6,457 bases of DNA. It comes from Anaerolineae bacterium (GTDB lineage: Bacteria > Chloroflexota > Anaerolineae > Aggregatilineales > Aggregatilineaceae). Of the stretch, positions 1 through 6,457 are shown piece by piece (positions within the stretch are counted from its first letter, which is position 1; each line of letters starts with the position of its first letter). A program made the translations under genes and the position numbers. The stretch covers positions 1-6,457 of the forward strand of contig JAGPFT010000182.1 in NCBI GenBank assembly GCA_018056405.1, in the 5' to 3' direction. The notes under the pieces are model-generated. The model was not told where the DNA came from. It did not search any database and saw only the letters and a program-made list of their open reading frames with translations.

Positions 1-682
1 GACCAGCGCTGCGCATGATCCAGGCCGGATCAGCGGACAATCCCGCCTTTTCCATTGCTTCCAGGTAACCGGAGAGGCGGTCGGTCCCCACGCGCGACTG
101 TTCCGGCCAGCCCAGAAAGGCAATGCGCTGATGCCCCTGTTCGAGCAAATGCTCCACCGCCTGGCGAATACCGGCCCGGCCATCCACGTCCACATAGGGG
201 AAAGCGGAGCCGTTGCTATGCGCCCGCCCGAACGCCACCAGTGGCACCTGTAAGCGTTTCAGCACCGGGATGCGCGGGTCGTCGAACTCCAGATCGGAGA
301 GGATGAAACCGTCCACACGCCCGCTGTGAACCAGCTCCTCGTAGGTGCGGTACAGGTCTGGACCCTGGTGGTAGGGAAAGAGCAAGATGTGATAGCCCAA
401 TCGCTCGGCGGCGTCTACGACGCTTTGCTCGAATTCTTCCAGGATGGGGTTGATATAGCGCTCGTGAGCGGACTTCCAGGAGTAGCCGATGAGGTGACTG
501 GTCTGCAGGCGCAGGCTGCGGGCAGTGATATTGGGACGGTACCCCAGTTCTTCGACCGCCTGCTGCACACGGGCGCGCACTTCGGGCGTTACCTGAATCT
601 GGTTGCGGAGGATTTTGGAGACGGTCTGGTAACTGACCCCGGCGCGCCGGGCGACATCTTTGAGGGTGACGTTGTTGGCCAT
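1..682 (-). CDS. LacI/GalR-family transcriptional repressor, N-terminal part
   Basis: This is a sugar-responsive DNA-binding repressor; the reading frame runs off the left edge, leaving 227 codons. Residues 6-26 form the LacI helix-turn-helix (LKDVARRAGVSYQTVSKIL), with the YQT recognition-helix residues also found in Lac repressor. Residues 48-58 (YRPNITARSLR) are the hinge helix, whose Leu57 is placed to intercalate at an operator's central CpG. The periplasmic-binding-protein-like effector domain starts near residue 63 and shows VDGFILSD (123-130), a VDVDGRAG segment (164-171) and HQRIAFLG (184-191). The ATG at 682 is chosen because it gives the standard family N-terminus and has AGGA seven bases upstream (690-693). 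A perfect palindromic operator lies just downstream of its promoter, so autorepression is likely. The effector sugar and any target operon lie outside the window. The family call is secure; the specificity is unknown. Confidence 0.97.
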   Translation of the reverse strand, partial: MANNVTLKDVARRAGVSYQTVSKILRNQIQVTPEVRARVQQAVEELGYRPNITARSLRLQTSHLIGYSWKSAHERYINPILEEFEQSVVDAAERLGYHILLFPYHQGPDLYRTYEELVHSGRVDGFILSDLEFDDPRIPVLKRLQVPLVAFGRAHSNGSAFPYVDVDGRAGIRQAVEHLLEQGHQRIAFLGWPEQSRVGTDRLSGYLEAMEKAGLSADPAWIMRSAG

Positions 683-689
683 GTAAAAG

Positions 690-693
690 TCCT
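690..693 (-). promoter_or_regulatory. Ribosome binding site of the LacI-family gene
   Basis: On the minus strand AGGA precedes the ATG at 682 with a seven-base spacer. This supports the chosen start over longer open frames on this strand. Confidence 0.6.
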
Positions 694-725
694 GACCAGT
701 TAAAGGCATTTTCTCTCAAGAGCCT

Positions 726-745
726 TTAGGCGAACGTTCGCCTAA
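726..745 (-). promoter_or_regulatory. Palindromic operator, probably for the LacI-family repressor
   Basis: TTAGGCGAACGTTCGCCTAA is a perfect 20-bp inverted repeat with a central CpG, the known hallmark of LacI-family operators. It begins five bases after the -10 hexamer of the regulator's own promoter and so covers the expected transcription start. It lies 44-63 bases upstream of the start codon. Binding there should block transcription of the regulator. That the repressor encoded here is the one that binds is inferred from family and position. Confidence 0.85.
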
Positions 746-750
746 CTCTC

Positions 751-779
751 ATTAAACAGGATTTTTGCGTTCATGTCAA
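751..779 (-). promoter_or_regulatory. Sigma-70-type promoter of the LacI-family gene
   Basis: Reading the minus strand, a perfect -35 TTGACA (779-774) is followed by a 17-bp spacer and the -10 TTTAAT (756-751, five of six consensus bases). The operator palindrome starts five bases downstream. Spacing and both hexamers are close to ideal, so this is likely a strong promoter held down by the repressor. Confidence 0.8.
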
Positions 780-886
780 GTAGTTTGGGTGCACAGGGCG
801 TATCTCATTTCTGGGGCAAAAGATCAGCGCTGAGGCGCAGAGAGCGCAGAGAAAAGAGAGTGAGGAGAGGGTGAGGGGGTCATGAC

Positions 887-983
887 ACCCCCACCCTCAA
901 TCCCTCCTCGCCCGCAGGGAGGGACTTGAGCTTGCTCCCCCCTTCTCCGCTGGCGGGGAAAGGGGGCCGGGGAGATAGGGGTT
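887..983 (+). repeat. Palindromic repeat copy R1
   Basis: First of four copies of a ~98-bp repeat; this one is in plus orientation. It has a C-rich left end (ACCCCCACCCTCAA), a first hairpin (901-924, TCCCTCC..GGGAGGGA), the linker ACTTGAG, a second hairpin (about 937-965) and a terminal GGCCGGGGAGATAGGGG. It is nearly identical over its whole length to the reverse complement of the copy at 5901-5998. Confidence 0.75.
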
Positions 984-996
984 GGAAGGGCTTTTT

Positions 997-1100
997 CCCC
1001 CCCCCATCCCTGGCCCTTCCCCCGCGAGGGGGGAAGGGAGAAAAGCGCGCACGCCAGGCCCCTCAGCTCCTTGTGAGGGAGGGGTTTGGGGTGGGGGGAC
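997..1100 (-). repeat. Palindromic repeat copy R2, inverted relative to R1
   Basis: More diverged copy of the same repeat on the opposite strand. It keeps the layout: outer C-run and G-run, a strong hairpin (1014-1023 against 1028-1038, CCCTTCCCCC with GGGGGGAAGGG), a linker, and a second hairpin (1060-1065 against 1074-1079, CCCTCA with TGAGGG). A run of nine C residues at 997-1005 marks its left edge. R1 and R2 lie head to head 13 bases apart and could form one large cruciform. Confidence 0.6.
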
Positions 1101-1182
1101 AATTTCTCAGCGAGTCTCTCAGTTCTTCTCCGCGTCCTCTGCGCTTCAGGAATCTCGCCCCCATCGTGAGATGCACCCACCG

Positions 1183-1212
1183 TTGACGCTCGCGTGAGCG
1201 TCGTGATATACT
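1183..1212 (+). promoter_or_regulatory. Promoter for the T-box leader, methyltransferase and probably valS
   Basis: The -35 TTGACG (1183-1188), an 18-bp spacer and the -10 TATACT (1207-1212) with an upstream TGA (1204-1206) make an extended -10 promoter. It is positioned to start transcription about 15 bases ahead of the T-box. A perfect 7-bp inverted repeat (GACGCTC/GAGCGTC, 1185-1202) overlaps the -35 and spacer and could be a protein-binding site. Confidence 0.7.
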
Positions 1213-1230
1213 TACTGCCATACCAAATGG

Positions 1231-1481
1231 CTGCGATGGAGAGGAGTACGCGGTCCGGCGCTGGCAGAGAGTGTGAGCCACAGGCTGCAAGCTCACACAG
1301 CAGTCCGCCGCGGAAGGTCGCTCCTGAGCCGACAGGCTGAATGCGGTCTGGAGACCAGTAGGCCCGTCCGGGTGCGCCCGTTAGCGCGCATGTGAGAGGG
1401 CCTGGCGCGCCAAGCGCCAGGAAACAAGGTGGTACCGCGGAAGAGCGCTCTTTCGTCCTTGTTGTGGCGAAAGAGCGTTTT
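1231..1481 (+). ncRNA. T-box riboswitch, valine specifier (GTC)
   Basis: A transcription-attenuating leader that senses uncharged tRNA. Stem I carries the loop-E pair AGTA (1245-1248) and GAA (1313-1315), the AGAGAG bulge (1266-1271), an 8-bp distal helix (1271-1278 with 1291-1298) and the distal loop GGCTGCAA (1283-1290). The specifier loop reads GTC at 1317-1319, followed by a purine (G1320) and the closing CTCC. GTC is a valine codon. The stem II/IIA-B region has AGTAGG (1347-1352) and CCCGTTA (1377-1383). The T-box sequence TGGTACCGCG is at 1430-1439; its TGGT bulge would pair with an ACCA tail, fitting tRNA-Val with discriminator A. The antiterminator closes through AACAAGG (1423-1429) with CCTTGTT (1457-1463). 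It precedes a methyltransferase gene, with valS next. Confidence 0.93.
1446..1481 (+). terminator. T-box attenuator (intrinsic terminator)
   Basis: CGCTCTTTCG (1446-1455) pairs perfectly with CGAAAGAGCG (1468-1477) around a 12-base loop and is followed by TTTT (1478-1481). The 5' strand and loop overlap the 3' half of the antiterminator, so the two folds exclude each other. Uncharged tRNA-Val would favour the antiterminator and allow read-through into the methyltransferase gene. The U-tract is short, so termination may be leaky. Confidence 0.85.
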
Positions 1482-1495
1482 GCATTGTTGGGGAC

Positions 1496-2266
1496 ATGAT
1501 GAGCGAGAACAACGATACGAGCGCGTTCTACGATGCGATTGCGGACGATTATCATCTGTGGTACCGCGATTGGGAGGCTGAGCTAGAGCGCGAAGGGTTG
1601 CACTTGCGGCGCTACTTCCGCGAGCACGGCGTGCAGACGGTGCTCGATGCTTCGTGCGGGCCGGGCACGCAGAGCGTGGCGCTGGCCAGGTTGGGCTTCA
1701 CCGTGACGGCGGCGGATCCCAGTGCTGGCCTGCTGGCCCGCGCCCGACAGCTTGCCACCGAACACGGCGTAGACGAGCGGATCACGCTCGTGCAGTCGGA
1801 CTTCCAACATCTGCTCAACCACGTGAGCGGGCCGTTCGACGCGGTGATCAGCAAAGGGAACGCGATCCCGCACCTGCTGCGCGACGAGCAGATCGAGGAG
1901 GCGATGCTCACTTTCTATGAGCTACTGCGCCCCGGCGGGCTGCTGCTCATCGGGATGCGGGACTTCGAGCCGCTACTCGATGACCGCCCTCGCCTGTTGC
2001 CGGGGCAGGTGCACGACGGCCCGGATGAGCAGGTGATCACCTTCGATGTGTGGGATTGGGACGATGGGCCGCCAGTAACCGTGACCTACAACCGCTTCAT
2101 TGTGCGCGGCGGGGGAACGGCTTACCAGGTCAGCAAGCACCCGGTCAAGTTCCGGGCGCTGACGGCGGAGGAAGTGGAGGTTGTGCTGTCCGAGGTGGGG
2201 TTCGAGCGTTTCAGCGCGCAGCGCGACCGTTGGGAGCTGATCATGACGGCGATCAAGCCGGCGTAA
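1496..2266 (+). CDS. Class I SAM-dependent methyltransferase
   Basis: Predicted cytosolic methyltransferase of 256 residues, a normal size for a single Rossmann-fold enzyme. Motif I is VLDASCGPGTQSVALA (49-64), the acidic post-I residue is in AADPS (72-76), motif IV is FDAVISKGNAIPHLL (114-128), and LLRPGGLLLIGMRDF (143-157) is the usual strand before the substrate region. The N-terminal FYDAIADDYHLWYRDWE (11-27) resembles the glycine/sarcosine N-methyltransferase group and related small-molecule methyltransferases, but the substrate cannot be read from sequence. Two adjacent ATGs (1496 and 1499) follow a GGGGA (1490-1494); the second may be the real start, since spacing from the first is very short. 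It is the first gene after the valine T-box and lies 190 bases ahead of valS in the same direction, so it should be induced by valine starvation. Confidence 0.93.
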   Translation: MMSENNDTSAFYDAIADDYHLWYRDWEAELEREGLHLRRYFREHGVQTVLDASCGPGTQSVALARLGFTVTAADPSAGLLARARQLATEHGVDERITLVQSDFQHLLNHVSGPFDAVISKGNAIPHLLRDEQIEEAMLTFYELLRPGGLLLIGMRDFEPLLDDRPRLLPGQVHDGPDEQVITFDVWDWDDGPPVTVTYNRFIVRGGGTAYQVSKHPVKFRALTAEEVEVVLSEVGFERFSAQRDRWELIMTAIKPA

Positions 2267-2305
2267 GCGGGCCGGCGTGCCTGTTGGGCATGTAGCTGAG
2301 TAGCG

Positions 2306-2319
2306 AAAGGGGGTGATCC
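2306..2319 (+). promoter_or_regulatory. Near-perfect extended Shine-Dalgarno sequence
   Basis: AAAGGGGGTGATCC matches the full complement of the 16S rRNA 3' tail (AAAGGAGGTGATCC) at 13 of 14 positions. It is far stronger than the sites of valS or the methyltransferase. It sits 130-150 bases before valS, so it cannot serve valS, but it is well spaced for a GTG at 2323. Confidence 0.5.
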
Positions 2320-2322
2320 ACC

Positions 2323-2430
2323 GTGTCACTGGTTGCCACTGAGAATGACGCTGGCGTCGTTGGGCGCTGGCGCGCATCGGATCCGAACGCGGTGCGATTC
2401 TCCCGTGCACCCAACTGGCTCGACCGGTAA
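2323..2430 (+). CDS. Possible 35-residue small protein or leader peptide
   Basis: A GTG-initiated frame of 35 codons ending in TAA, lying between the methyltransferase gene and valS. I do not recognise the product. It is mixed hydrophilic with two tryptophans (W16, W32) and no membrane segment, and it has a modest number of valines (4, 12, 13, 24). Its main support is the exceptional Shine-Dalgarno sequence upstream. The stop is 26 bases before the valS ATG, so translation of this frame could affect folding of the inverted repeat at 2359-2415 and access to the valS start. It may instead be a chance open frame in a structured spacer. Confidence 0.35.
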   Translation: MSLVATENDAGVVGRWRASDPNAVRFSRAPNWLDR

Positions 2431-2456
2431 TCTCCTAGAGTGCAGACAAGGATACC

Positions 2457-5093
<2,637 letters not shown>

Positions 5094-5122
5094 GAGCCAG
5101 GGTGACACCGGATTGCCAGCAC

Positions 5123-5160
5123 AGCGCGGGCATCTCTGCAGGGTGGGGGATGCCCGCGCT
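5123..5160 (+). terminator. Probable terminator after valS
   Basis: AGCGCGGGCATC (5123-5134) pairs perfectly with GATGCCCGCGCT (5149-5160) around a 14-base loop, starting 30 bases after the valS stop. The following TCGTTT is only a weak U-tract. The site lies between the convergent valS and HEAT-repeat genes and may act on both strands. Confidence 0.6.
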
Positions 5161-5182
5161 TCGTTTGGGCGGGTCGTCACGC

Positions 5183-5422
5183 TTATGGTTCAGGCGGGCG
5201 CTGAGTTTTGAGCAGGAACAGCGCCCGGCCTGCCCGCTTTGCTTCGCGGCGAACCTGCGCGTCGGGGTCGTTGAAGTAGAGCGTTTCGAGGGCGGGGAGC
5301 GCTTCTGTGGCACCGAGCTGCACCAGTTCGGCGATGGAGCGCAGCCGAATCTCCGGGTTCTTGTCTTCCAGGCGGGCCAGATGATAGGCGATCAAGCGGT
5401 CGTTGATAGTCACGGCGCGCAT
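5183..5422 (-). CDS. Small HEAT-repeat protein
   Basis: A 79-residue soluble protein made almost entirely of paired helices with the HEAT pattern: LEDKNPEIRLRSIAELVQLG (17-36), then ALPALETLYFNDPDAQVRREAKRAGRALFL (40-69). The NPEIR and DPDAQVR loops are the typical aspartate/arginine positions. Such repeats bind other proteins; the partner is unknown. The frame stays open further upstream to 5701, but that extension translates repeat DNA and is not credible. GAGG (5426-5423) directly abuts the ATG at 5422, which is too close; the GTG at 5413 has a nine-base spacer to it and would give a 76-residue product starting at TINDRLIAY. It is transcribed toward valS from its own promoter at 5483-5491. 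Confidence 0.75.
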   Translation of the reverse strand: MRAVTINDRLIAYHLARLEDKNPEIRLRSIAELVQLGATEALPALETLYFNDPDAQVRREAKRAGRALFLLKTQRPPEP

Positions 5423-5482
5423 CCTCGTCGCGTGGCACAGGCCGGTGCCCGGCAAGACGAACGCGCCGCCGGGCCGAGTATC

Positions 5483-5491
5483 AGTATAGCA
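5483..5491 (-). promoter_or_regulatory. Extended -10 promoter of the HEAT-repeat gene
   Basis: On the minus strand TGCTATACT combines a TGn extension with a good -10 hexamer. The -35 region (TGGTAC, 5511-5506) is poor, as is common with extended -10 promoters. Transcription would start about 54 bases before the gene. The MITE-like element 2 and its target duplication begin just upstream at 5519. Confidence 0.5.
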
Positions 5492-5518
5492 GCGGGTGCG
5501 CGTCCGTACCACATGGGG

Positions 5519-5527
5519 GAAGAGGCG
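5519..5527. repeat. Left target-site duplication of MITE-like element 2
   Basis: GAAGAGGCG directly abuts the left terminal inverted repeat, and the same 9-mer directly abuts the right one at 5814. Confidence 0.75.
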
Positions 5528-5813
5528 GGGTGCATTCGGATTTGGGGGCAGGTGCAGAGATCGGTTGCAGACCTCACCCCCCGGCCCCCTCTCCATATAT
5601 GGAGAGGGGGAGTAAGTATCTGGCTCAGTCCCCTCTCCGCGTGTGGAGAGGGGATTGAGGGGTGAGGTAAACCCGCGCAGCGGGCTTCTCAACCGGTCCA
5701 TCCCAGAGCGCGCAGTGGTCGCAGAGAAAGCCTCAGAGCTTTTCCGACTTTCCCCTCCGCGTCCTCGTCATCTCAGCGGCTCAAGATCACTGCCCCAAAA
5801 AGCGAATGCACCC
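5528..5813. mobile_element. MITE-like element 2 with 23-bp terminal repeats and 9-bp target duplication
   Basis: This 286-bp non-coding element is bounded by 23-bp terminal inverted repeats (5528-5550 and 5791-5813) that match at 20 of 23 positions and start GGGTGCATTCG. Exact 9-bp direct repeats flank it. It contains palindromic repeat copy R3 (5571-5668) and a GCGCAG/CTCCGCGTCCTC segment (about 5706-5780) related to the inner arms of element 1. There is no transposase, so it would be moved in trans. A 9-bp duplication fits several DDE transposase families; I cannot assign one. The left half lacks the inner arm present on the right, suggesting an internal deletion or replacement near R3. Confidence 0.78.
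5571..5668 (-). repeat. Palindromic repeat copy R3
   Basis: Best-formed copy of the ~98-bp repeat. ACCTCACCCC (5571-5580) pairs perfectly with GGGGTGAGGT (5659-5668), closing two arms. Arm one is a perfect 26-bp palindrome (5585-5610, centred on CCATATATGG). Arm two is a 9-bp stem (5630-5638 with 5645-5653, CCCCTCTCC/GGAGAGGGG) around a six-base loop. The linker carries CTCAGT, matching ACTTGAG of the other copies on the opposite strand. Confidence 0.8.
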
Positions 5814-5822
5814 GAAGAGGCG
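5814..5822. repeat. Right target-site duplication of MITE-like element 2
   Basis: GAAGAGGCG, identical to 5519-5527. An extra overlapping copy of the core 8-mer follows directly (to 5830), so part of the match could reflect local simple repetition. Confidence 0.7.
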
Positions 5823-5900
5823 AAGAGGCGCGCGTTCGCGGGCAGCCGGGCGAAGTTCTAGTACATCAGGGCGGACACAGGTGCGCGGCTGGGCCTGATT

Positions 5901-5998
5901 GACCCCTATCCCCCCGGCCCCCTTTCCCCGCTCGCGGAGAAAGGGGAAGCAGACTCAAGTCCCTCCCTGCTGGCGGAGAGGGATTTAGGGTGGGGGTC
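5901..5998 (-). repeat. Palindromic repeat copy R4, outside any visible MITE
   Basis: Copy of the ~98-bp repeat closely matching the reverse complement of R1. The outer stem is GACCCC (5901-5906) with GGGGTC (5993-5998), extendable outward to TGATTGACCCC against GGGGTCAACCA. It keeps the CCCCTTTC/GAAAGGGG arm, the ACTTGAGT linker (opposite strand) and the TCCCTC/GAGGGA arm. No GGGTGCATTC termini flank it, so this repeat can exist without the MITE-like ends. The surrounding 5823-6060 shows nothing else I can support. Confidence 0.75.
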
Positions 5999-6063
5999 AA
6001 CCATCGAACAGCCATTGGGGGGCTTCCGCCAACGTGCACTAGCGCGAATCTGATGCGCTGTGG

Positions 6064-6093
6064 TTGGGTAATCGAGGGAGCGCTCTGTATAAT
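6064..6093 (+). promoter_or_regulatory. Promoter of the acetyltransferase gene
   Basis: A perfect -10 TATAAT (6088-6093) lies 18 bases after a partial -35 TTGGGT (6064-6069). Transcription would begin near 6100, giving a 5' leader of about 40 bases. Confidence 0.6.
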
Positions 6094-6138
6094 CGGGGGT
6101 GTATTGTTTGTGGCTACGTTGCTGGGGAGCAAGCGATC

Positions 6139-6457
6139 TTGAGGATCACGCTGTACGAGCATGAAGATGTTCTGCGCGAGTATCGGGCGGAGTGGAACGA
6201 GCTGCTGGCGGACAGCGCAGCCAACCAGATTTTCTTGACGAGCGAATGGCAAAGCACGTGGTGGGAAGCCTACCATCCGGGGCAGTTGTGTGTGCTGGTC
6301 GTGGGCGATGAGGACGGGCGCTGGATGGGCATCGCGCCCTGGTTCATTGACAGGGGTCCCGACGGCCGGCGAACGGTGCGCACGGTCGGCTGCGTGGACG
6401 TGACCGACTACCTGGATATTGTGGCCCGGCGCGGGCATGAGATGGCCGTCTTCGAGG
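6139..6457 (+). CDS. GNAT acetyltransferase, BioF2/CelD-like, N-terminal part
   Basis: The frame runs off the right edge, leaving 106 codons. IFLTSEWQSTWWEAY (31-45) is the characteristic opening of BioF2-like (CelD-type) acetyltransferase domains. LCVLVVGDEDGRWMGIAPWFI (50-70) is the first beta hairpin, and VGCVDVTDYLDIV (83-95) matches the conserved D-x-x-D-Y-L-D stretch. These proteins are often linked to polysaccharide or cell-envelope biosynthesis, but the substrate here is unknown. The start is the TTG at 6139: it has GGGGAG (6124-6129) nine bases upstream, a promoter begins about 50 bases before it, and no ATG or GTG occurs in frame between promoter and TTG. The catalytic GNAT core lies beyond the window. 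Confidence 0.85.
   Translation, partial: MRITLYEHEDVLREYRAEWNELLADSAANQIFLTSEWQSTWWEAYHPGQLCVLVVGDEDGRWMGIAPWFIDRGPDGRRTVRTVGCVDVTDYLDIVARRGHEMAVFE

Larger units (their letters stand above)
796..1178. mobile_element. MITE-like element 1, non-coding, with terminal inverted repeats
   Basis: This 383-bp non-coding element has imperfect terminal inverted repeats at 796-818 and 1156-1178. Both begin GGG and share ATCTCA and a GGGGC block. The ends match the better preserved termini of the element at 5528-5813 without gaps. The inverted similarity continues inward: 830-853 and 1126-1149 match at 20 of 24 positions (CTGA.GCGCAGAG..CGC.GAGAA). Inside lie two oppositely oriented copies of the ~98-bp palindromic repeat. 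No transposase is present and no target duplication is visible (787-795 and 1179-1187 differ), so this may be an older copy. It ends four bases before the -35 hexamer of the T-box promoter and starts 16 bases beyond the -35 of the LacI-type gene, separating the two divergent promoters. Confidence 0.6.

Noticed and set aside
216..719. Open frames on both strands overlapping the LacI-type gene (216-719 minus, 326-703 plus)
   Set aside because: They are shadows of the true frame, which has an intact LacI helix-turn-helix, hinge and effector domain from 682 downward.
787..793. GGGTGCA at 787 as the left end of MITE-like element 1
   Set aside because: Gap-free alignment with the other three termini places the end at 796 (GGGCGTATC...); using 787 needs a nine-base gap. 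The GGGTGCA may be chance or a remnant.
926..1197. Two overlapping plus-strand frames rich in Pro, Gly and Lys
   Set aside because: They translate palindromic repeat copies R1 and R2. The same peptide-like string appears from R4 on the other strand, showing it is a repeat artefact.
824..1555. 243-codon minus-strand frame
   Set aside because: It runs through the MITE-like element, the promoter and the T-box; its proline/arginine-rich translation is repeat DNA.
5423..5701. N-terminal extension of the HEAT protein to an ATG at 5701
   Set aside because: The extension would translate MITE-like element 2 and the gene's own promoter; the HEAT similarity begins only after 5422.
5866..6438. 190-codon minus-strand frame
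   Set aside because: Half is repeat R4 and the rest is antisense to the acetyltransferase gene, which has clear family motifs.

Overview
The window is GC-rich bacterial chromosome. The gene set and style suggest a member of the Chloroflexota: a LacI-type sugar regulator, a T-box-controlled valyl-tRNA synthetase, a HEAT-repeat microprotein, a CelD-like acetyltransferase, and clusters of CCCCTCTCC-type palindromic repeats. That placement is an inference from general resemblance, not from a marker gene, and I hold it with moderate confidence.

Layout. 1-682 (minus) is the N-terminal 227 codons of a LacI/GalR-family repressor. Its own promoter (751-779) is followed at once by a perfect 20-bp palindromic operator (726-745), so it is probably autorepressed. 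683-1495 has no protein gene. It holds that promoter and operator, then a 383-bp MITE-like element (796-1178) carrying two inverted copies of a palindromic repeat, then a rightward promoter (1183-1212) and a complete T-box riboswitch (about 1231-1481). The T-box specifier reads GTC (valine).

The T-box leader feeds a class I SAM methyltransferase gene (1496-2266). Next come a 190-bp gap with a possible 35-codon ORF behind a near-perfect Shine-Dalgarno sequence, and then valS (2457-5093). The simplest reading is one valine-starvation-induced transcript carrying the methyltransferase and valyl-tRNA synthetase. A 12-bp stem hairpin (5123-5160) probably closes it.

5183-5422 (minus) encodes a small HEAT-repeat protein. 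5423-6138 has no protein gene. It holds the HEAT gene's promoter, a 286-bp MITE-like element (5528-5813) with 23-bp terminal inverted repeats and an exact 9-bp target duplication, a further free-standing palindromic repeat (5901-5998), and a promoter with a perfect TATAAT. 6139 to the end is the start of a BioF2/CelD-like GNAT acetyltransferase.

The most notable non-coding content is the repeat system. Two related MITE-like elements share terminal repeats, and four copies of a ~98-bp element are predicted to fold as a closing stem with two hairpin arms. Both MITEs lie directly upstream of promoters. The clearest regulatory finding is the valine T-box placed ahead of a methyltransferase rather than directly ahead of valS.
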